From assembly GCA_964390645.1 (NCBI GenBank), contig CAYMLL010000033.1, forward strand, positions 1 to 36,283: 36,283 nt of DNA. Reading direction: 5' to 3'. The notes beneath the pieces are model-generated. The model worked only from the letters and a program-made list of their open reading frames with translations, had not been told where the DNA came from and made no database searches. The stretch is from CAYMLL01 sp964390645. Its GTDB lineage: Bacteria; Planctomycetota; UBA8108. The position numbers and the translations under genes were made by a program. Positions 8,025 through 14,491 of the stretch are shown here, in pieces; position 1 is the first letter of the stretch, and the number at the start of each line of letters is the position of its first letter.

Positions 8025-10154
8025 ATGCCGGGTCGTCCTCTGTCCGTGGTGGCGGGGCTGTTGATCGTTGCCGCGACAATGCCGGTCTCGATCGAAGAGG
8101 CACACGCACAAGCTCCTCGCCGCGAGATCGTCGGCAGGAACGCTCCCGCGCTCGCCCACGGACCTCCGGCGCCCGCCGCGGGTGAGCGCCGACCGCTTCT
8201 CGAAGCGATTCGTGAACGCCGCAGGGCGGCGAAGCGCGCACCGACCACCAAGCCGCGTGTGGGCGACTCGCTGAGGCTGGACCCGGTGGCCGCAGCCGGG
8301 ATAACCCCGGCGGGTGGAGACGGGGGCGGGCGCCGGCCCCGCCCCCCCGCCNNNNNNNNNNGGGGGGGCGCGGGCGCCGGGACCGTCTGCGACGCGTGCT
8401 TCTCGGGAAGGGTGGTCTGCGACGAGCCCGTCTCGGGGTTCCTCGGCGGCAATGACTGCATCCTCACGGACGGCACCTTCGTCGAGGCCTGGAGATTCGA
8501 GATCGCGAGGCCGGCCGAGGTGACCGTCCGGTTGGCGAGCCTGGTCTTCGATACGTTCCTCTTCCTCACGGACGACACGTGCGCGCTGATCGCTCTCAAC
8601 GACGACTGCACCCAGGGCGATCTCTCCCTCTCGTGCATCACGGCGAGCCTCGACCCCGGAGTGTACTACGTCGTCCCCAACACCTTCGCTCCGAACGAAG
8701 GAGGCAGCTACGAGCTGACCGTCGTCTGCGACGGAGGTGGGCCCGCGGACGACATCTGCGGCCCCGCCTGTGTGGACGGGCTGGCCCACTGCGGTGAGAC
8801 CGTACGCGGCAGCCTCGGCGCGGGCGATTGCACGCTCCAGTCGAACGGCTCGTTCGTGGACACCTACGAGCTGACCCTGACCGCGACGCGCAACCTGAGG
8901 ATCGACCTCACCTCGGCGAGCTTCGATCCCACCCTGCTGCTCCTCGACGAGCGGTGCACGACGGTCGCGATGAACGACGACTGTACACCGGACGACCCCG
9001 TCCGCTCGTGCCTCACGGTCAACGCGCTTGCGGGCACGTACTTCATCGGCGTCAACGGCTCGAGTGCGGGTGGGGTCGGCTCCTACACTCTGACGATCTT
9101 CGACTGCGGCGAGCCGATCTCTCCCTGCCAGAACTGCCTCATCGGCTCCGTCGAGTGCGCGGTGCCGGCCGAGGGCACCCTTGCCGAAGGCGACTGCGTA
9201 CTCGAGGACGGCGGCCTCCTCGACATATGGAGCTTCGACGTGCCGAATGACGGACCGGTGACGGTCGAGCTGGACTCGACGGCCGTCGATCCCTCCCTGA
9301 CCGTGGTCGCGCGCAACTGCGTCGACGTGCTCGGCAGCGGCGCCGAATGCGAGGGAGGGGTGCCCGCCGCCAGCTGCCTGACGCTCGACCTCGAGGCGGG
9401 TTCGTACTACGTCTTCGTCGCGAGCTCCGGGCCCGGCGAGCCGGCAGCCTACACGCTGACTCTCGGCACGGAGGGCTGCGAACCCGAGACGCCTCCCTGC
9501 CAGGACTGCGAAGTCGGCGTGATCGACTGCGACGAGATCCTCACCGCGACGCTCGGCGCACAGCCGTGCACGATCGACGACAGGCGCCCGGTGGACTACT
9601 GGCGACTCGACATCCCGATCGGGGCGAACGTAGCGACGAGGATCGAGCTCGAGTCGACGGACGGGGCCTTCAACCCGGTCCTGGTGCTCTTCGACCGCGA
9701 CTGCAACGAGATCCTGCGCAACGACGACTGCGTCGAGGACACCCGGGCATCGTGTCTCGAGATCGAGCTCGGCCCGGGCCGCTACCATATCGGGGTCTCC
9801 AGCTTCTTCAACGACGAGGTCGGCGAGTACACCCTGTTTGCCGACTGCGGCGGCGTCAACCTGCGGAGCGTCCCCGGGGACTGCAACGCGAACGGCGGAG
9901 TCGAGCTCACCGACGCCGTCTGTCTCTTCGGCTACCTTTTCGTCGGCGACGAGAACAACCGGCTTCCCTGCGGCGACGGCACCTTGAACAGCCCGGACAA
10001 CGTCACTCTGCTGAACTGGAACGGTGACCCCAACGTCAACCTCACCGATGGCATCGGCGTCCTCAACTACCTCTTCACCCGCGGTGCGCCTCCCGCCCTC
10101 GGACTCGACCGCTGCCTCGCGCTCGACACTTGCCCGGCAGCCTGCGCTCCTTGA
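8025..10154 (+). CDS. Secreted protein with four PPC-like repeats and dockerin-like tail
   Basis: The chosen start is ATG 8025 because it gives a clean signal peptide (hydrophobic 6-24, probable cleavage after AHA at 28). The frame stays open upstream to 7767 without looking coding. After a basic, Pro-rich linker comes a 10-N gap (about residues 110-113), then four Cys-containing repeats of 345-370 bases: about 8384-8740, 8761-9111, 9125-9480 and 9499-9851. Each has a CxxC-like start, a middle DPxLLLLD-type strand with NDDC, then SCLTxxLxxGTYYIGV and YTLT..DC. This is the layout of bacterial pre-peptidase C-terminal (PPC) domains. The C-terminus (about 9870-10110) has two degenerate EF-hand or dockerin-like loops, NANGGVELTDAV and NGDPNVNLTDGI. 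No enzyme domain is present. A surface or extracellular binding role is plausible. True length across the gap is unknown. Confidence 0.8.
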   Translation: MPGRPLSVVAGLLIVAATMPVSIEEAHAQAPRREIVGRNAPALAHGPPAPAAGERRPLLEAIRERRRAAKRAPTTKPRVGDSLRLDPVAAAGITPAGGDGGGRRPRPPAXXXXGGAGAGTVCDACFSGRVVCDEPVSGFLGGNDCILTDGTFVEAWRFEIARPAEVTVRLASLVFDTFLFLTDDTCALIALNDDCTQGDLSLSCITASLDPGVYYVVPNTFAPNEGGSYELTVVCDGGGPADDICGPACVDGLAHCGETVRGSLGAGDCTLQSNGSFVDTYELTLTATRNLRIDLTSASFDPTLLLLDERCTTVAMNDDCTPDDPVRSCLTVNALAGTYFIGVNGSSAGGVGSYTLTIFDCGEPISPCQNCLIGSVECAVPAEGTLAEGDCVLEDGGLLDIWSFDVPNDGPVTVELDSTAVDPSLTVVARNCVDVLGSGAECEGGVPAASCLTLDLEAGSYYVFVASSGPGEPAAYTLTLGTEGCEPETPPCQDCEVGVIDCDEILTATLGAQPCTIDDRRPVDYWRLDIPIGANVATRIELESTDGAFNPVLVLFDRDCNEILRNDDCVEDTRASCLEIELGPGRYHIGVSSFFNDEVGEYTLFADCGGVNLRSVPGDCNANGGVELTDAVCLFGYLFVGDENNRLPCGDGTLNSPDNVTLLNWNGDPNVNLTDGIGVLNYLFTRGAPPALGLDRCLALDTCPAACAP
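8352..8361. other. Assembly gap (10 N)
   Basis: Ten Ns separate a C-rich stretch from a G-rich stretch in the coding region of the PPC-repeat protein. Both flanks are extreme GC homopolymer-like sequence that is hard to sequence. The reading frame across it cannot be verified, and the run of ten may be a placeholder rather than a measured length. Confidence 0.98.
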
Positions 10155-10175
10155 GCGGGGACGCCGGGCCTCGCG

Positions 10176-11399
10176 ATGACCACGACCGAACCACCGGCGA
10201 GTGCCAAACCACGCGCTGATCTTCTCGGTGCGGCTCGGCGCTCGCGGATCCGCCTCTACGCCGCGTCCTTCACCGTCGACGCCGTCTACTTCGGCTTCGG
10301 TATCCTGCTCCCGGTGCACGCGCGTCAGACCTTCGACGCCGCGCCGACGACGCTGGGAGCCCTCGGTACCACTTCGATGCTCACGTACGCGCTCACCTGT
10401 GTGTTCACGGGGAGATGGAGCGATCGCATCGGGTCCCGTCCACTCTACCTCGGCGGACTCGGCGGTCTGGCCTTCGTCTCGATCCCCGCCGCGTACATCG
10501 CCCCGAATCTGTCGCTTCTCTTCGTCGCATCGATCCTGTTCCACATCTCGCTGGGGCTCTTCTGGCCGCCGCTGGAGCGCGAGCTCTCGCTCCTCAGCCA
10601 GCGCCGGACGCTGGCGCGCTCGGTCGGCACCTTCAACTGCACGTGGGCTGCCGGAATCTGCATCGGTGGGCTCGGCGGCACGAGCTCCTACGAGCGCCTC
10701 GGCTTCGGCTGGGGAGCCGCCGTGTTCGCGGCCCTGACGGCCGCCGCCCTCGCCATCCTCCTGGCACCCATGACCCGGCTGGACCCGGCGACCAGGTCCG
10801 ACGGCGAGGAGGAGGGGGAGGAGGACGCCCCCTCCTCCGGACGCGTGCGTCTGTTCCTGCGTATCGGGTGGGCGGCGAACTTCTCCGCCTACTTCGCGAC
10901 TCAGGGAATCAGCTATCTCTTCGCTCACATCAGGACCGAACTCGGCTTCACGATCGAGCGCATGGGTATGCTTCTGCTGGCGATCAACCTGCCACGGTTC
11001 GCGACCTTCCTGGCCCTGCGCCGGCTCGAGGGATGGAGGTACTCCTTCCGCTGGCTCGCGACCCTGCAAGCGATCGCCGCGGTCTCCCTGATCGGGCTGT
11101 CGCTCCTCGAGACCGTACCGGCCTTCCTCCTCCTGCTTCCCGCGCTCGGGATGTTCGCCGGGCTCTCGTACACGTCGAGCTTCTACTACGGGCTCGGAGT
11201 CGAGGCGCGGGAAGGTACGAACAGCGCCAACCACGAGCTGTTCCTGTCGCTCGGGGCGACCCTCGGTCCTTTGGCCTGCGGACTCGTCGCCGAGCTCTCA
11301 CCCGACTGGCCTGGATCGATTCTGGCATTCTGCGGCGGGGTCATCCTCGTGGCCCTGCTGGTCGAGACCGCGATGGCACAACGCGCACGAGACGCGTAG
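10176..11399 (+). CDS. MFS transporter
   Basis: This 407-residue protein has about 12 hydrophobic spans in two blocks of six, separated by an acidic cytoplasmic loop (DGEEEGEEDAPSSG, about 208-221). The MFS signature between helices 2 and 3 is clear: GRWSDRIGSRP at 79-89, matching G-x-x-x-D-R-x-G-R-R with the last Arg shifted. The N-terminal half has the better conserved motifs. Family size and topology fit a major facilitator permease. Substrate is not deducible, and efflux or sugar uptake are both possible. The gene starts 21 bases after the PPC-repeat gene and may be cotranscribed with it. The small lipoprotein gene follows by 34 bases. Confidence 0.88.
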   Translation: MTTTEPPASAKPRADLLGAARRSRIRLYAASFTVDAVYFGFGILLPVHARQTFDAAPTTLGALGTTSMLTYALTCVFTGRWSDRIGSRPLYLGGLGGLAFVSIPAAYIAPNLSLLFVASILFHISLGLFWPPLERELSLLSQRRTLARSVGTFNCTWAAGICIGGLGGTSSYERLGFGWGAAVFAALTAAALAILLAPMTRLDPATRSDGEEEGEEDAPSSGRVRLFLRIGWAANFSAYFATQGISYLFAHIRTELGFTIERMGMLLLAINLPRFATFLALRRLEGWRYSFRWLATLQAIAAVSLIGLSLLETVPAFLLLLPALGMFAGLSYTSSFYYGLGVEAREGTNSANHELFLSLGATLGPLACGLVAELSPDWPGSILAFCGGVILVALLVETAMAQRARDA

Positions 11400-11420
11400 G
11401 ATGGCCACGCCCGTCCCGCA

Positions 11421-11428
11421 AAGGAGGT
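11421..11428 (+). promoter_or_regulatory. Strong Shine-Dalgarno that sets the lipoprotein start
   Basis: AAGGAGGT lies 5 bases before GTG 11434. It overrides the upstream in-frame ATG at 11401, which has no ribosome binding site and abuts the MFS stop. Confidence 0.8.
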
Positions 11429-11433
11429 CCGGA

Positions 11434-11949
11434 GTGATCCGCACAGTCCCGAAGGCGACCCTCTGCCTCGTTCTTCCCGCCTGGCTCGGCTGCTCGACGA
11501 TCGAGGAGCGCCGCGCGCAGCACGAGGCCGAGTCGGTGTCCGCAGGGGAGACAGACGATTTTCTCAGCCGGGGACAGCTCGATCGCTCGCGACTGCGCAC
11601 CGCGACGCAGGAGGAGATCGACCGCCTCGGTCTCGTGCGAGGTGAGTACGCGCTGCGCGTCAACCGTACGCTGATCTACCCGTGTCAGTACCTCCGCGCG
11701 GAGGACCTCGCGGCGACGCTGCAGCCCCTCCTGCAGACCCAGTTCGGCCCCGGGGCGTTCATCGTCCCGAGCGCCGAGACCAACCACCTGTTCATCTACA
11801 TCCCGCCTGCGCACGAGAGGCAGGGCGCGGCACGGCGCGCGACTCCACCCGGTGTGCGGTCGGGCTCGGGGCGGCTCTCACCCACCCGGAGCACGGGCAC
11901 CCGGAGCACGGGCACCCGGAGCACGGGCCTGCGCCCGAGCGGCGGCTGA
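11434..11949 (+). CDS. Small lipoprotein with a secretin-N-like domain
   Basis: Starting at GTG 11434, the 171-residue product has a short basic start, a hydrophobic core and the lipobox L-G-C at 18-20 (AWLGC). It should be lipidated at C20. Residues about 70-125 read LRVNRTLIYPCQYLRAEDLA, then ATLQPLLQTQFGPGAFIVPS and ETNHLFIYIP. That is the pattern of the secretin N1-type domain (PF03958): a strand, then 'ylxAedLaxtLqpLl', then 'vvpdxxTNxLiI'. In type II/III secretins several such domains precede a beta-barrel; here there is one and no barrel. The C-terminus is a Ser/Thr/Arg/Gly-rich tail made by a 15-base tandem repeat. A periplasmic adaptor or pilotin-like role is conceivable but unproven. 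It follows the MFS gene by 34 bases. Confidence 0.72.
   Translation: MIRTVPKATLCLVLPAWLGCSTIEERRAQHEAESVSAGETDDFLSRGQLDRSRLRTATQEEIDRLGLVRGEYALRVNRTLIYPCQYLRAEDLAATLQPLLQTQFGPGAFIVPSAETNHLFIYIPPAHERQGAARRATPPGVRSGSGRLSPTRSTGTRSTGTRSTGLRPSGG
11884..11928 (+). repeat. Three perfect copies of a 15-base tandem repeat
   Basis: ACCCGGAGCACGGGC is repeated exactly three times (11884-11898, 11899-11913, 11914-11928). It lies in frame near the 3' end of the lipoprotein gene and encodes repeated TRSTG units. The sequence is variation-prone, and copy number could differ between strains without a frameshift. Confidence 0.92.
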
Positions 11950-12040
11950 CACCGGAGCGGGCTCACCCGGAAGCCCCCCGGTCTTCCGACGGCTCACCGC
12001 AAGAACCGGCGCGCCCCGGGCCGCCTGAATCCCCGGGCTC

Positions 12041-13009
12041 TCAGAACCGCAGCCCGACCTGCCAGCGCCTCGCCCGCTCGTGCGGGTTCCAGTCCGGCGA
12101 CTGCTCGGCGAGCGTGGCGGCAAGCCCCTCGTAGAACTCCCTCGTGCGACGCGAGACGATGCGGCCGACGAAGGGGATCCTCGGAACTGACTGTCCGCTG
12201 TAGAAGCTACGCACGTGCACCACGCAGTCGCCGTCACGCTCGCTGATCGCGTACTGTCCCGTCGACATCTTGACGTTGACCCGGTCGCCCTCACCGGGGC
12301 AGTTCTTCCAGGCCTCGTAGACGTAGAAGTACGCATCGCCATCGCGCCCGACCTTGTTGAGGTACCAGATATCCGAGGCCTTCTTCTGGAAGCCTCCGGG
12401 CCAGTGCTCTCGCGCCATCATGTGGTTGCCGGACAGTTCCGGGAGATCATCAAGACAGTCACCGGGTAACGGTTCCCCCGGAAAGAGGCAGTCGTTGCCG
12501 GACGCCGCGTAGACCCGCAGGTCCACACGGAACCGCGAGCAGAGGATGAAGACGAGCAGGTCGACGGCGCCGACCCCCGGCACACGAAAGGTCACCTCGA
12601 CGTTGACGGCCTGCGACTCGGTCTCTTCGCGCAACCGGGCCTCGTCCTCGGACAGCTCGGCAACCCACTTCCCGTCGGTGAAGGGCTCCCGGAGAATCTT
12701 CACCTCGACGTCGACCCGGTCGCCGATCTCGACGCTGACAAAGTCGACCCGGTCCTCGCGGAACTGCCGCAGACACCAGCTGCTGCGACCTTCGAGGTAG
12801 AGACTTCCGAATGAAAAGATCGGCGGACCCGTCAAATCAAGAAACGAGGGGCGCTGCGGGGGCGACTCGCGCCCACCGAGGACATCGGTGCCTGGACCGT
12901 CCTCTCGCATCCCGAAGTACACGGCGACGCCTGCGACGGTCCCGACGACCACGGCCCCGATGACGACTCTCTTCGTACTCACTGCCACTCTTCGCGTCGA
13001 TGGGTTCAT
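12041..13009 (-). CDS. Membrane-anchored protein of unknown function
   Basis: This 322-residue minus-strand product starts at the ATG at 13007-13009. The longer open frame to 14461 is an antisense shadow of the oxidoreductase gene. A single membrane segment spans about 14-33 (VVIGAVVVGTVAGVAVYFGM), and the remainder is predicted outside the cytoplasm. Three Cys in the middle (C79, C157, C174) and a later C186 could pair. The C-terminal third reads like the end of a START/SRPBCC-type lipid-binding fold, with a Trp/Tyr-rich strand and then VPRIPFVGRIVSRRTREFYE leading a final helix. That comparison is weak. A promoter candidate (CTGGCA-18-TAGCAT) lies just upstream. The gene converges on the lipoprotein gene, with a 91-base gap holding GC-rich inverted segments but no clear terminator. 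Confidence 0.65.
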   Translation of the reverse strand: MNPSTRRVAVSTKRVVIGAVVVGTVAGVAVYFGMREDGPGTDVLGGRESPPQRPSFLDLTGPPIFSFGSLYLEGRSSWCLRQFREDRVDFVSVEIGDRVDVEVKILREPFTDGKWVAELSEDEARLREETESQAVNVEVTFRVPGVGAVDLLVFILCSRFRVDLRVYAASGNDCLFPGEPLPGDCLDDLPELSGNHMMAREHWPGGFQKKASDIWYLNKVGRDGDAYFYVYEAWKNCPGEGDRVNVKMSTGQYAISERDGDCVVHVRSFYSGQSVPRIPFVGRIVSRRTREFYEGLAATLAEQSPDWNPHERARRWQVGLRF

Positions 13010-13032
13010 CCGGGTTGACGACAAGGGGACCC

Positions 13033-13062
13033 ATGCTATCGCGCCGGGAACGACCTTGCCAG
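13033..13062 (-). promoter_or_regulatory. Promoter candidate for the 12041-13009 gene
   Basis: On the minus strand CTGGCA (13057-13062) and TAGCAT (13033-13038) are 18 bases apart. Each matches its consensus at four positions. It overlaps the divergent promoter candidate at 13056-13084. Confidence 0.4.
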
Positions 13063-13084
13063 GTCCCGGAAGGCGACGAACAAT
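13056..13084 (+). promoter_or_regulatory. Promoter candidate for the oxidoreductase gene
   Basis: TTGCCA (13056-13061) and AACAAT (13079-13084) are 17 bases apart. The -35 hexamer sits on the same bases as the -35 of the opposite promoter. The predicted leader to ATG 13190 is about 100 bases. Confidence 0.35.
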
Positions 13085-13189
13085 GGGCTCGATAACGATC
13101 CCCCCGGTAGTGAGTCCGCCGCGCTCCCGGGGAATTCCATCCCGCGATCGCGCGTCACCCCGGCACCCGGCACCCCGGAGTCTCTCGAG

Positions 13190-14470
13190 ATGACCCAGCA
13201 CCTTCGACGCGCGTTCCTCCGCCGCCAGTTTCTGGCGCGCACCGGTTGCGGCATCGCCACGCTCGGTGTCGCGCCCGGAGTCCTCGCCACACCACGCGGC
13301 GCGGTGAAGTCTCTGCGCTTCGGCGTCATCGGTTGCGGACTCCGTGGAGGTCAGCATCTGCGTGACCTCTCCCGTCGCGCGGCCGCCCCGACGAGCGGCG
13401 TGTCGATCACGGCCGTCTGCGACATCTACGACCCCAGACGCCGGCAGGCCGCGCGGAGCACCGGCGCCGCCGCCTTTCGCGACTACCGCGAGGTCCTCGC
13501 AAGCGACAAGGTCGACTGCGTCGTCATCGCCACGCCCGACCACTGGCACGCGAAGATGACCCTCGACGCCATCGCCGCGGGCAAGGACATCTACTGCGAG
13601 AAGCCGTGGACGCGGACCGTCGAGGAGGCAAGAGAGTGCTACCGAGCCCTGAAGGCGAGTGACCGTATCTGCCAGATCGGCACCCAGCACACGGCGCTCG
13701 GCGCCTACTGGACCGCGCGCGAGGCGATCGCCAGCGGCCGGCTCGGCGGACTCGTGTGGAGCCAGACGAGCTACAGCCGCAACTCCCGCAGCGGCGAGTG
13801 GAACGACCCGATCGACCCCGAGTGCAGCGAGAAGAACCTCGACTGGGAGGCCTTCCTGGGCCCCGCGCCGAGGGTGCCCTTCAACCGCGAGCACTTCTTC
13901 CGGTTCCGCAAGTACCGGGCCTACTCCGGAGGTATCGCGACCGACCTGCACTACCACAAGCTCGCCGCCCTCCTGCTCGCGCTTGGCGGCGGCTTCCCGC
14001 GACGCGTGACATCGGCGGGCGGCATCTGGGTGCACGACGACGGCGGCCACGGCTCTCCCCGCGAGGTGCCGGACACGCTGATGAGCGTCCTGGACTACCC
14101 GGGCGGCCACAGCGTCGTCCTGGCGTCGTCGCTGGCGAACCGTGACGGGCTCCCCGACGTCATCCGCGGTCACGAGGCGACACTCACCTTTGGCGCCTCG
14201 GTGACCATCACCGCACAGAAGGAGTACGAGAAGGAATTCCGGCGGCGCTACGGCGGCAAGACCGTCATCAGAATGGCGCCGAAGCCACGGGCCCCTCACA
14301 TGACGAATTTCATCGACTGCGTACGCTCGCGCAGGGCCGAGGACCTCAACTGCGGTCCGGATCTCGGCTACCAGACGATGGTCGCGATCGGCATGAGCGT
14401 GCGCGCCTACCGCGAGAACGCGGTCCTCTTCTGGGATGCGCAACGCGAGGAGGTCGTCCACCGCGGCTGA
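13190..14470 (+). CDS. Tat-exported Gfo/Idh/MocA family oxidoreductase
   Basis: This 426-residue protein has a twin-arginine signal (RRQFLARTGCG, 11-21, followed by a mild hydrophobic stretch). This indicates export as a folded, cofactor-loaded protein. The Rossmann fold opens with LRFGVIGCGLRGG (42-54), carrying G-x-G-x-x-G for NAD(P), and the acidic residue after strand 2 is in VCDIYD. CEKPW (136-140) supplies the family's catalytic Lys in E-K-P. The C-terminal half has the DLHYHKLAALL segment, whose His and Lys fit the substrate face. Exported Gfo/Idh/MocA proteins are abundant in planctomycetes and act on sugars or glycosides with tightly bound cofactor. The exact substrate is unknown. 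It is convergent with the next gene (21-base gap) and divergent from the 12041-13009 gene. Confidence 0.92.
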   Translation: MTQHLRRAFLRRQFLARTGCGIATLGVAPGVLATPRGAVKSLRFGVIGCGLRGGQHLRDLSRRAAAPTSGVSITAVCDIYDPRRRQAARSTGAAAFRDYREVLASDKVDCVVIATPDHWHAKMTLDAIAAGKDIYCEKPWTRTVEEARECYRALKASDRICQIGTQHTALGAYWTAREAIASGRLGGLVWSQTSYSRNSRSGEWNDPIDPECSEKNLDWEAFLGPAPRVPFNREHFFRFRKYRAYSGGIATDLHYHKLAALLLALGGGFPRRVTSAGGIWVHDDGGHGSPREVPDTLMSVLDYPGGHSVVLASSLANRDGLPDVIRGHEATLTFGASVTITAQKEYEKEFRRRYGGKTVIRMAPKPRAPHMTNFIDCVRSRRAEDLNCGPDLGYQTMVAIGMSVRAYRENAVLFWDAQREEVVHRG

Positions 14471-14491
14471 GCGGCATGGACGAGACCGAGG

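Noticed and set aside
7956..11234. A 1092-codon open frame antisense to the PPC-repeat and MFS genes
   Set aside because: Its translation is Arg/Glu/Val-rich without domains, crosses the N gap, and mirrors the high third-position GC of the real genes on the other strand.
13010..14461. The upstream extension of the minus-strand unknown membrane protein frame (to 14461)
   Set aside because: It is antisense to the Gfo/Idh/MocA gene and would place the signal anchor in the middle of the protein; a promoter candidate lies just before 13009.
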